64,000 bases of DNA, taken from positions 89,971 through 153,970 of the forward strand of contig RQOL01000523.1 in the NCBI GenBank assembly GCA_013076295.1, given 5' to 3'. The stretch comes from Sanderia malayensis (taxonomy: Eukaryota > Cnidaria > Scyphozoa > Semaeostomeae > Pelagiidae). Both the position numbers and the translations under genes were made by a program. The notes under the pieces are model-generated. The model was not told where the DNA came from and did not search any database. It worked only from the letters and a program-made list of their open reading frames with translations. Positions 12,097 to 22,144 of the stretch are shown here, in pieces (within the stretch, counting starts at the first letter, position 1; every line of letters starts with the position of its first letter).

Positions 12097-12630
12097 TCAC
12101 TTTTCGTCTCTCTTCTGAACCGACTCTTTAGAACCTGATGGCCCGACCACAACCACGGATGATTTGTATATCTAAAAACATTTAAAAGAAAAATGAAATA
12201 CCTCTGTATAAAACAATACAGAAACACCCAACTTCATGGAATCTTTATGACGACATGGAACAAACATGCTTGATCAGAAAAATTTGCAAAATACCATTGA
12301 TATAATAGCCATGGGAATTTACCTCCACAAATTCATCAAAATCAATAGTTCCATTCTTATTCGTGTCAACTTCCTTGATAATTTTTCTCAGTTCATCTTC
12401 AGGAAGATTGTGTCCCAGCTTTTTGAAAGCTGCTCCAATTTCTTTAGAAGTAAGCTGCCCATTATGATCTAAATCAAACTAAAATTGAAAAAAATTGTCA
12501 AGCAGTTCGCTGGATCTCCAAGGGCACACAAGAAACATCAACTTTGAAATAAATTAAACAATTTTTGATCTTTATAACAGCGGATGATCTCAATCTACCA
12601 CCGTTCGATTTTAATTGTAAAATTATAAAT

Positions 12631-12631
12631 G

Positions 12632-12663
<32 letters not shown>
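12631..12663. repeat. ATA/AAT trinucleotide microsatellite
   Basis: About eleven uninterrupted AAT/ATA units in the first intron of the truncated plastin copy. It produces an artefactual poly-Asn or poly-Leu reading frame on either strand. The corresponding plastin intron does not have it. Confidence 0.95.
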
Positions 12664-12665
<2 letters not shown>

Positions 12666-12978
12666 ACCCTCATTAGCGATGTGTGTGTTAGGTTCCAAGC
12701 TAACAAAAACAATTTCCCATAAGCAAAATATGGCTTCTGATAACAAAACTGCTCACCCATTCAATAGTAAACAATACGTGCAGGAATTTATATCGTGTTC
12801 TTTCTCCTTAGTGGATACAGTCAAAATAAAATAAAATATGTTCTCTGAGTTTGAAGACGTTTTTATTGATGGTATTATTATTGATTGTTCAAAAGAAAAG
12901 AATTGAAGATTGAAGCAAAAACAAATTATCTAACCAAACCACACACATGCTCATCTTATTGCTTAGGTAGCTACATAT

Positions 12979-13250
12979 ATACCAACAAATGTCCTTGAAG
13001 AAATTTATTATAAAAGAGTCATTTCAGGAATTACTTATTCTGTATCAGTCTGGGGAAACTGCTTAGTAGCCTTGTTCCAGAAACTCGAGACAATTCATTC
13101 AAGAGCTGCCAGACAGATTTTTAACTTGCCAAAGGGCTATCCTGATGATGTCAGTCTAACTCGTGCAAAGTGGCAACCTCTCTCTTGAATTTACGAGCGC
13201 AGCACTATAAAATGGATGCATAAGATTTACTTCAACAAAGCACTACAAGT
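12979..13250 (+). mobile_element. LINE (CR1/L2-like) reverse transcriptase C-terminal fragment
   Basis: The plus strand encodes a run including YYKRVISGITYSVSVWGNC and IHSRAARQIFNLPKGYP up to a TGA near 13184, then continues after a frameshift (WMHKIYFNKAL). The pattern of a tryptophan-glycine motif followed by RRAARxIxNLP is typical of the thumb/C-terminal region of non-LTR retrotransposon ORF2. It is a dead fragment of under 300 bp inside the intron of the plastin copy. Confidence 0.7.
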
Positions 13251-13334
13251 CTCAATACCCCCGAAAAGTTTTCCGGGGGTGGTGAGATTTCCCACACACT
13301 CCCCCCTGTTTGAGCCAAATAAGCGCCAAACACC
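13251..13334. other. Short junction with CCCCCGAAAAGTTTTCCGGGGG hairpin
   Basis: A GC-rich palindrome (CCCCCGAAAA, then TTTTCCGGGGG) at 13259-13280 separates the LINE fragment from the downstream BEL/Pao sequence. No long terminal repeat is evident here. Confidence 0.5.
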
Positions 13335-16160
13335 TTAATTATCCTCTAGTTCGTTTTCTTCGTAGTTTAACGTCTCTTTAACTGTTTCTGAGGCAACATC
13401 AGCCGCTCTTCTTCTTGTACGAAAGTTTTTTGCTTCAGGATTTAGCTTTACAACTCTATTAGTATCACATTGTAGTTCCATGAGTTCATGTTGTGTCTTT
13501 CTCTTAATGATCTTATGTACGCTTTTTTCCATCTTTTCCAAAAGTTATCTCCACATTTGTTCAGATACTTAGCTCTTTTTCGCAAACCTCTGTCTTTGAT
13601 TTCTTCGACGTCAATTTCCAACAACGCATTTCTCTCACTTGGCAACATCATGTTTGGCGTTAACACAGATAACTGTAAGTCGTCTTCCACGTAGCTAAGA
13701 GGTCTGTTGTTCATAATCATCTCAACCTCCAGCAATACTTCCTTTAACTCATCGAACTTCCGATGTGCTTTTCCTAGAACTTTATACATTGCGTTCTTTT
13801 TTAATCCGATTATTCTCTCAAACTGACCACCCCACCATGGTGCTTCGCTCATGTTGAACAACCAGGTGATCAACATGTCCGCCAGTGTTTCATTTAACCT
13901 TTCATCCCTTCTGATGGATTTTAACAAATTACGATATATGAAAGGCATATACACGATATAAGAAGGAAAGGCATATACACGATATATGCCTTTCCTTTGG
14001 TTTTCCCCTTTGTTACGTACTTCATTGGACCTACAAAGTCCCCGCCTACTACTTCAAATGGTCTGTTTCCTTCAGTCCTGTTTGTTGGCAATAGACCTGG
14101 CCTTGGCACATTGTAAGGTGTAGCATGAAATCTCTTGCATGTAGAGCAGCTCTTACGTAATCACTTTCTTTGACAGTTGTCGTAATTTAGGGACCCAATG
14201 GCTTTCTTTAACTTTGGCCATGGTAAGACCGATGCCTCCACACAACGTTGCTTTCTGTGCATGCGCTACGAATTTCTCTGTGAAAAATGCAGTGCTGGGT
14301 AGAAACACTGGGTATTCTCCTTGTATTCTCCCATGACATGGCAGATGTATATACATTTCTCGTTCCTTTTAAGCCCCAAGCTATGGAAGTCGCCTTCGAA
14401 TTTCTCTGTTTTCTCGTGTCTACTTTGTGTTCTCAGTATCCACATTTTTTGTGCTTTATCAAACTCTTGATTATTGGTCCTTTTATGCGCTCCTTCGCAC
14501 CCAATCTGCAGTTTTCAATGAATCTTTTCACGAACGCTGTAATTCTAACTGCTTTCTTGAATGTGAATTTCTCAAGTGCTTGGTCTAGTGCATCGTTATC
14601 TTCCATTGTCACCTTTAACATCTCCTTTACTGCCTTTGCTTCTCTCTCAGTCTCATCTGTGTCACAAATTATTATTTAGGCCTCTCGTTTTTCATTCGTT
14701 CATTCTTGTCTCTGTTACTCAGTGGGTGCGGGGTTTCCAAAATAGTGTCTCATTGTTTTCTTAGTTCGTTTACGTCAGTTACATTATTAAATCAAACCCT
14801 TCCTTTTGTCTGTCAACACCAGCTTGTAGTTCTACGTATGTCTGTAACTAATTTTAGATTCTGTTTGTGTATAAATTCGTTATGTAATTCAGTAGAAAGG
14901 AGAATCAACCATGGGTTAAGATCAGAATGACCAGAAGTGCACCAAGGCAGTTTTTTGTTTGTTCTCGAAGCACTTTTCGGGTCTGTGACATCTGTATCCT
15001 GTGTCACTATGTTAGGTGGCAATTGTTCATCCTCTGTGATCCATTGTGGCCCTTTGAACCAGTTATCGTCTAGTTTACTTGCATGACAGCCTCTGCTTGC
15101 AATGTCTGCTGGGTCTTCTGAAGTAGGCACATGTCGCCATTTAATATAATCTTTTTCTCTTATCTTTGCTACTCGGTTACTCATGAATCGTTTGTATCTG
15201 TTCGCTCCAGCTATCCAGTGCAAGGCAACACAACTGTCAAGCCATCCAATTACATTGTTGATAGGATACCCTGTTAGTGCTCCTTTAACATTATCTACTA
15301 GATTAGCCCCCATGTGAGCAGAGACTAGCTCTAATCTTGGAATAGTGAGATTGTCTATTTAGTCAATGCATCAACAAGCTGAGAAAATCTCCTTTCATGC
15401 CAACTTTCATCAAGTCTGTCAAATCTGCCCAGATGCCTTCCAACTTGTCTAGCGTCATCCTTGTATACCCAGAAATCTCTCGCAACTTTTCCATAGATTC
15501 CAAGGCTTGCACGCTAGGGAGGAGCGTATTCAGAAAATCATGGATTTTCGATACATTCCCCCCTCTGATGTGCGGTAAAAACATTGTTACTTCTATATAA
15601 GAACTTATTACTTCACTAAGCTTCCAGAATTTTCTTATTAAGATCTGTTTGGCTCTTTCATAACCTTCTGTGTTATACATTAGATTCTCTATCAGTAGCC
15701 TTGCTTTTGGATCTAGAAATTCCTTCAAGTAGTTAAATTTGGTGATGGAATCTATTTGTTTCTTATCTATTTCTGACTCAAATTGATTCTAGAATCTGAA
15801 CCAATCAATATGCTTTCCCTTGAATTTTGTGATCTTCAGTTTTGGTAATTTTATATGACCGTAACCCCCTTGCAATTTTCGAGGCCTTTCTTTGGCATCA
15901 CCCAGTTGTTTCTCGAATTCAGCCCTTTGATTGAATGTTAGTTTCTCTAGCTCAATATCTATTTTAAGTTAACGTTGTTTTGTTTTCCTTAGTTTGACTT
16001 CTTCCTCTCGTTTTGTTTGCTCTTTGAATTCTTCTGATGCGCCTTTCAATCTGTGAATATAAGGCTAGAATTCTTTCCGACAATCATCCATTTGTATTCT
16101 CCATTCTCTGATACTGACTGGATTTTCATCATTTTCGATATTGAGTTCTTGAATATGCAT
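13335..16160 (-). mobile_element. Internally deleted BEL/Pao LTR retrotransposon
   Basis: Minus-strand coding relics in order: a gag-like region (about 16160-15363) with ITKFKGKHIDWFRF and the DUF1759-like block ending near TDLMKVGMKG; an RNase H-like region (about 15352-14813) with MGANLVDNVKGAL and DPADIASRGC; an integrase zinc-binding part (about 14356-14100) with CSTCKRFH; and the integrase end plus DUF5641-like tail (13954-13335) with APWWGGQFERIIGL. The gag-like block runs straight into the RNase H region near 15355, so protease and reverse transcriptase are missing. The integrase core is also shortened, with a local duplication of AAAGGCATATACACGATATA (about 13940-13991). Frameshifts and stops are frequent and no LTR pair was found. 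Non-functional. Confidence 0.85.
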
Positions 16161-16797
16161 TTTCAGGCTTTGATATCCGCTCAATTTTGATTCGTAAACA
16201 CTGGTTGTCTCTCAATCTTTCTCGGTTCACTTTTTGTAATGATTTCCTAGGTTTCTTCAGATATAAACGAAATAAATTTGATTTTGCTTTTTATCTTTCT
16301 GATCAGCTCATCGATTTCTGTCATCGTCCTCGTGTCTCCAAACTTCGCAAGGAAATTATTAAACCGAATGTAGCTATATTCTCACTGAAATAACCTTGAT
16401 ATGATCTCATTAAACTCCCATGGTGTGCCACTTTGTCGGGAATCTTCGTTAGAATGCACGACAACATAAACTCACAATTTCAATATTTTATATAAACCCG
16501 AGAAAATCTGCAACATGATTCAACATAACAGCAAGAAAAACTAATAAAAATAAAAGGTCTCTCAGCGTAAATAAAACAAAAGCGAAAAGTTAGCATGCCA
16601 AAGAGATGTGGAAAGTAGAAATTTTCTGGACTCACGGCAATGCTTGTTACTCACGAAAAAGAATAGTTAAGAGCACGGACCAAGTCATTAAAGTTAGGCT
16701 CAGTTGGGTTCACTGATAATAATAACTTAATTTAAGATCGAATTCGAGCATAACAAGAACACGCGGCAAAACAAACAAAATGAGCCCTGATACTCAC
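16161..16797. other. Intron of the plastin copy outside the retroelement
   Basis: The right-hand part (about 16585-16797) matches plastin intron 1 at 6477-6520 and 6880-7007, with shared AGCATGCC, TTTTCTGGACTCACGG and TAAGATCGAATTCGAGCA. The part 16161-16580 has no counterpart in plastin and probably belongs to the retroelement's 5' region; no LTR was recognised. Confidence 0.5.
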
Positions 16798-16952
16798 TGA
16801 GTCAAATTGCTTTCTCAATTTAACAAGTTCTTCTTGCCATAATGCACTAGCCATGTTTTCGGTCGACTTCTTGATATTCAATGTGATGAAGCTTTTATAA
16901 CCGAGCGAGAGTGATCACACAACAAAATCAATCGATCAACTCAACATTCAAC

Positions 16953-19165
16953 TGGCTATTACTAAAAGCGGGAACGGGGAACGGTCGGCGAACGACCGGG
17001 GAACGGAATAACCTGGGAACGACCGGGGAACGGTAGGGGAACCGTCGGGGAACGGTCGGGGAACCGTCGGGGAACGGAAGTATGAAACCGCTTGAAATTT
17101 ACAAGTTTTTACACGTTTATAAAACGTAACAAACGTCTACCTATCATAACTGTAAATAAAATCTACAGTCTTAATAGGTAAACAAGGTAAACTTTAAAGT
17201 TTTAATATGTAAACAACGAAAGACCAGATGCATTTTGTGAATGTGAATATCGCCCGCTTTGATGACTTCCGATTCGCTGTTTGTATCATCACTCCGCCCA
17301 ATGCGAGCTGTCAACGATGTCTGTTCAACACCAATAATTTAGTGGTCAGGGGGTAGACTGTAATTCAGAATTAATGACTCGTCTAACCAATAACATAGAA
17401 TGAGAAAATATACTATGCCCCATGAAACAAACTCGAAGGATGTAGAAAGGATGCGCCATCTTATAAGATAAGTACGCGAAGTCTACGCACATCATCTCTT
17501 CCTAGCAAATAGGAACACAACACACACTAACGCTTAGCAGTTACAACAAGTAACATGCTTCCCTAAGCTCCCCTCATTCGAGTTTTGCCAGTAACACAAA
17601 CTCCACCTCTTGCTGAAGATAACAGTGAGTTTTATTTAAACAAGATAAAGTTTTAAATTTATTAATAGCCAGTAAAACACGATTAGATCTTTCATAGAAT
17701 AACTATGTCATTTCGAAATGTGTTCGCCAGGTGGTTTCTCACCGCAGCACGTTTAGTTAGATTCAAAGAGTGCAGTACGCGTGAAACCTGTCGAGCAAAG
17801 CTCCTGTCCTGAGAGGCAGAACAAAAGACGAAAAAACAAAGACTTCTGACACCGATGACAAAGGCCAAAAAGTGGAAATATAGCCCTGTCCACACTACAC
17901 AAACTAACCCGGGTTCGACCCAGGTTTTCGTTAACCCAGGTTAGATTTTGCAGTGTGGACACAACTAACCTGGGTTCGCCCCGGGTTAGTTTAACCCATG
18001 TCCAGAGTTGGTTTCGACCCAGGTCGAACCCAGGTTAGTGTAAAAATTTCAAGTGTGGACACAAACCTGGGGCGAACCTGGGTTAGTTTTTGCAACGCAT
18101 GCGCATATTTGCATTTTGCATTGCGCGCCAAAAAATAAAAATACAATTTTGATCACTCACACGCAAACGATCTCACGTGGCTTCAACAAATAAATAAATT
18201 GATAAATTGAAATGGAAGCTTGCACTATCACTCCGGCACCTTCCATCTTGTTGATCGTTTTTGTGATAGAATATATTTTTGTTTGTTTTGTTCTTGTTGC
18301 ACAGCGACATAAAATTTGACTACGCATGCGTAGCGTTAGCTAACCTGGGTTCGCCCCGACTTTGCGTCCACATTACAAAATATGAAAATCAAGTGTGGAC
18401 AAAACAGGGTTCGCCCCAGGTTTAATTTAACCCGGGTCGAACCTGGGTTAGTTTGTGTAGTGTGGACAGGGCTTATGAGATTAAAAACCCAACGTTCGGT
18501 CCGCCTGATGATGTTGTTGTATTCTTCAAAAATCCTATATTCTAAATCTATATATCTTACATCATGCTCAATCACATTTTTCTAATTCTACATATTATAA
18601 GATGGCCCAGAAAAGATAAGATGGCGCATCCTTTCTACATCCTTCGAGTTTGTTTCATGGGGCATAGTATATTTTCTCATTCTATGTTATTGGTTAGACG
18701 AGTCATTAATTCTGAATTACAGTCTACCCCCTGACCACTAAATTATTGGTGTTGAACAGACATCGTTGACAGCTCGCATTGGACGGAGTGATGATACAAA
18801 CAGCGAATCGGAAGTCATCAAAGCGGGCGATATTCACATTCACAAAATGCATCTGGTCTTTCCTTGTTTACATACATTAAAACTATATATAAAGTTTACC
18901 TTGTTTACCTATTAAGACTGTCAATTTTATTTACAGTTATAATAGATAAACGTTTCGTAACGTTCCATAAACGTTTCCGCATTTATTTAGCTGGTAAGTT
19001 TCAAGCGGTTTCATACTTCCGTTCCCCGACCGTTCCCCGACGGTTCCCCGACGGTTCCCCAACCGTTCCCCGACGGTTCCCCGACGGTTCCCCGGTCGTT
19101 CCCAGGTTATTCCGTTCCCCGGTCGTTCCCCGACCGTTCCCCGTTCCCGCTTTTAGCAATAGCCA
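16953..19165. mobile_element. Large inverted-repeat DNA transposon with 8-bp target duplication
   Basis: Flanked by CATTCAAC on both sides (16945-16952 and 19166-19173). The ends are TGGCTATTACTAAAAGCGGG and, reading inward from the right, TGGCTATTGCTAAAAGCGGG, continuing as inverted arms of about 500-560 bp. Sub-terminal regions are tandem variants of GGGGAACGGTCGGGGAACCG. An 8-bp duplication and long inverted arms fit the hAT superfamily best, but no transposase is present. It sits in the promoter of the plastin copy, and removing it with one repeat restores the sequence seen upstream of plastin. A second element (17882-18473) is inserted in its centre. Confidence 0.88.
17882..18473. mobile_element. 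Nested foldback MITE with TAT target duplication
   Basis: Flanked by TAT (17879-17881 and 18474-18476). Termini AGCCCTGTCCACACTACAC on the left and the same word inverted on the right. The interior repeats AACCTGGGTTAGT and GGTTCGACCCAGGTT in both orientations, so it folds extensively. A 3-bp AT-rich duplication points to PIF/Harbinger-like mobilisation. It is younger than the element it splits. Confidence 0.85.
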
Positions 19166-19173
19166 CATTCAAC

Positions 19174-19900
19174 CCCCACACAACAAACTCTCGTTTTCGT
19201 CTCCTCCTGGTCACTTCCGTGTTTCAACGCCTCTTGCCATTCTTATTGACCATATATGGTTTGCATCATAGAATTAATTCTATGGTTTGAATGGTTTGCA
19301 CAACCTCGAACCCAGGGCCCTTCTAGCTTTGCTAACATGTACCTACCTCGCAATTATTGATTGTGATTGGCTAATCGATTAACAATAGAAATTGCATAAG
19401 TTAGTCACCCCGGTAATTTCAAGAATTAATTTTCAAGAAAGGCAAGCAAAACAAGGGAAAATGTGCAGACAATGGGAGAGAAAATGTGACCCTGCTGACG
19501 CTGCATTGTTGTTATTTACTATGCTTCACAAGTAAAACCCCAAGCAGCAATTCGCCCGGAGCAATTCAGGCGTAAAATAGTTTCAGTAAGATTTAATAGC
19601 CATATGTGCTCATTATCTGTTAAGTATTCGCCATGTGGGAGTATATTTGTTCAGCACTTGGCAAAAATGTCTTTTAATAATAATTATCCCAATATAGCAA
19701 TTACTCTTTCAGAAAATTAAAGTCATTAGCTGATAGTTCAACAAATGTTAAATGATATGTTATATGTGCAATTCATAAGGAGTGCGTCAAATTGGGCGCC
19801 ATATTTGGTTTTCTGTTCTGCTGAGAAAATTACGCCGAAATTAGCAACTTGGAATATTTATTGGTACATAAAAATGTCTATTTGCATTGAGATTCATTTA
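19174..19900. other. Remainder of duplicated plastin upstream DNA
   Basis: 19174-19263 continues the plastin promoter copy (CACAACAAACTCTCGTTTTC, CATATATGGTTTG). 19264-19560 has no counterpart near plastin and shows no gene. 19565-19860 is the copy of 8465-8770, and 19874-19900 begins the repeat shared with 11835-12050. Confidence 0.6.
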
Positions 19901-20427
19901 CTTTAATCGGAGAAACTTTCGCGGGAAGAAACTTTCGCGAGGCGAAAATTAACTTTCGCGTTTTAGGCTAAATCGGATATTTTGCGAGAATAAACTTTCG
20001 CGAATTCCAAGTCTGAACAGAAACTTTAAACAGAAACCTTGAAGTAGTTTTTATTCAAAGTGAAACTTTTTCATAAATTTTTCTCATTTTTACAACGTTA
20101 ACAGAAGAAGAACAATATTAAAATAAGTCAGCTTCGTTTCCGTATTCACTCTGCCTTTTCTGCCTTCCCTTTTCTTTCCATGAAACTAACTAATGAATAA
20201 ATATTCTTCTTTGTTAATCGCCTTTCACTCTGGGACTACCACTTTTTCATAATAGCGTTTTTGCGAGAATAAACTTTCGCGAATTTCGAATTTTGAAATT
20301 TTTATCAAGAATATACTTTCGCGAATTTCATATTTTAGAAAATTTCGCGCAATAATCTTTCGCGAATTTTGACCAAAAACGCGAAGATCGCGAAAGTTTC
20401 TTCCCGCGAAAGTTTCTCCGATTGAAG
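19901..20427. mobile_element. TA-flanked MITE rich in AAACTTTCGCGA motifs
   Basis: The left end reads CTTTAATCGGAGAAACTTTC; the right end read inward is CTTCAATCGGAGAAACTTTC. TA lies on both sides (19899-19900 and 20428-20429). The related sequence at 11855-11875 is uninterrupted there (TTCATTTAGACCAAAAAGC), confirming insertion at a TA. AAACTTTCGCGA-like words recur many times inside, in both orientations. No open reading frame of note. Confidence 0.9.
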
Positions 20428-21943
20428 TAGACTAAAAAGCTTTCTTGAACAGCTTGGCGAGGGAACGATCCAAATGCAATCAACTTCGTTCTACCAAAAT
20501 GACAATATTTTAAGAATCGAAATTTTGCAGTTTTCAAAATTTTTCCCGAGCTTAATATGCCTAGAATCGAACCTGCGAGTAGCGGCCACCTTAACTGCAA
20601 GGTCAAATGGCCAATACTGGGAGGTGGCCATTAGTTAGAGGTGATCGCTATTATAGTTTTGACTGTAATAAACCAGTACTTAAAATCAGAAAAAAATAAG
20701 AAACTGCGGTACTCGAGGTAAAAACGTTTGATTTGATTTTAAAATACACAAAATGCAAAACTCTTATTTTTTCATTGAAAATATTGGCTGGGCCATGTTC
20801 ATGTTTTGCTGTCATGTTTCTGTTTTGTGCACGTGATGCTCTTGTTCTAGCTTTGTTTATTGTTTTGTTCACGTGATGATAATGATTATTATTTTAAAAA
20901 ACCCTTAAGAAACTTGAGCTCTGACGTTTTCTGATGCCTTAGAAACTGGAGTAACTACTGTGGATGTTGGTTTCATATAAAAAAATGTGTATGACTACGG
21001 CATCTTAACTTTTGACCATGCCTGGTTTCTCATAAGAAGAGGTAGCATGAATAAGGAAATGGTCATGCTTATATATTACACACACTGCAAATTGGATGAA
21101 AAACAATGTTAACGAGTTATGCTAAACAGCAATGCAGGGCATTTTATAAGCAATCGATGAAGGCTCAATTCCTGAAATTCCTTTTTTGAATTCGCTTGAT
21201 CAAAATGTAGTTTTAAATGTTCTTTGATAGTTTCTCATTTTTAAGAACTGCACATTTAATGCAATAGACGCTTTTATGCTGAAGATTCTATGGCTAAGAT
21301 GTAATGTACACAGAGACATTTGTGGGTAAGCAAAGTGGGCCAATGCATGGAGCTTACTTTACCTCAAAATTGATGGCAGTTGAATGGAACAGTTGAATGG
21401 AACAGTCTCAAAAATTCTCTATTTGCAGTGATAGAAATGTACAAAATTAAAGTTTTTTCTTATAACCTCTGCGATTGTTAAACATACTGTAAATCCTCGA
21501 ATAAGCCCCCCCCCTCTGAATAAGCCCTCCCCTCGAATAAGCCCCGTTCCTGATAATAATTAATGGTTAATTGTTTCGCATTTCGCTCATGTGAAATACA
21601 GGCTTCTTAGAAAGTGAAAGTGGTTCCTCATAACATAGCTTGTTGCTCAACATACTTCAAATCCTTCGTGGCTGCCAACTGATACAGATACAAGGGCAGA
21701 CCCAATCAAAAAAATGCAATGCAGCTCAAAAGAAAATTGGTTTATCTGGGTGATGTTGTATCTTCTCAATGAATTATATTACATATATTAACTATGGTAA
21801 TAAATGCTATTGTTCAAGAACTAATAAGTAAAATTTTCAACATTCATCAGGCTTTAGTTTGTTGCTTAGCAATACAAACAGCTTCTCCCCCAGGTGGTAT
21901 TACAACTATCAAAATATTTGCTGATATATAGTTCTAAATTATA
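20428..21943. other. Intergenic DNA upstream of protease gene A
   Basis: 20428-20552 finishes the repeat shared with 11870-12050. 20560-20660 has inverted GGCCACC/GGTGGCC words of a decayed repeat. A terminal fragment of the AATAAGCCCC MITE family lies at about 21486-21546 (CTGTAAATCCTCGAATAAGC). The rest is AT-rich without a recognisable gene. Confidence 0.55.
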
Positions 21944-22001
21944 TATAAAGTGAAAGCAGATCTTGATTTACCACTTATTGCTGATCACTTTGATCAACAT
22001 T
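21944..22001 (+). promoter_or_regulatory. Orphan duplicate of the protease promoter/leader module
   Basis: TATAAA at 21944-21949 is followed by GCAGATCTTGATTTA, ATTGCTGATCACTTTGATCAAC and then ATT. This matches the gene A leader, where TATAAA is followed by GCAGATCTTGATTTA, a near-identical TTTTGATCAAC and the ATG. The distance from TATA to the ATG-equivalent is 55 nt in both. Its would-be start is ATT, so it looks like the remnant of a lost fourth gene start or a duplicated promoter. I did not find it upstream of B or C. Confidence 0.6.
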
Positions 22002-22085
22002 TCACTGAGGATATTAGAGCGTCTTAGTAACTTTCCAGCTGTCTAAATATTTATGACTTATGAATATATTAGCATAGAATATTCA

Positions 22086-22144
22086 ACTGTATAAATTAAA
22101 GGCAGATCTTGATTTATTTGTGATTGTTGAACATTTTGATCAAC
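22086..22144 (+). promoter_or_regulatory. TATA promoter and 5' leader of gene A
   Basis: TATAAA at 22090-22095 lies exactly 55 nt before the ATG at 22145, within a block (AGCATAGAATATTCAACTG, TTTGTGATTGTTGAACATTT, GATCAAC) that is nearly identical upstream of genes B and C. With the usual offset the transcript would start around 22120, giving a leader of only about 25 nt. Confidence 0.75.

Larger units (their letters stand above)
12097..16854 (-). pseudogene. Partial duplicate of plastin 5' end, truncated to two EF-hands
   Basis: Minus-strand exons 16798-16854, 12323-12478 and 12097-12171 match plastin exons 1-3 with the same lengths and phases for the first two. The start reads MASALWQEELVKLRKQFDS and both EF-hand loops are intact (DLDHNGQLTSKE, DTNKNGTIDFDE). 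Splice sites remain GT-AG. The third exon diverges after IYKSS and reaches TGA at 12097-12099, leaving a possible 95-residue EF-hand-only protein; no actin-binding CH domain remains. Intron 1 (12479-16797) has been enlarged by LINE and BEL/Pao insertions, and a transposon lies about 100 bp upstream of the ATG. Intact EF-hands despite clear divergence leave open a small Ca2+-binding product, but a pseudogene is the safer call. Confidence 0.7.

Noticed and set aside
12565..12834. Frame encoding a poly-Asn tract
   Set aside because: Created by the AAT microsatellite; no homology or splice context.
18864..19271. 135-codon frame with repeated RRFPDGSPTVP
   Set aside because: It lies wholly in the tandem repeats and inverted arm of the element at 16953-19165; a repeat translation, not a gene.
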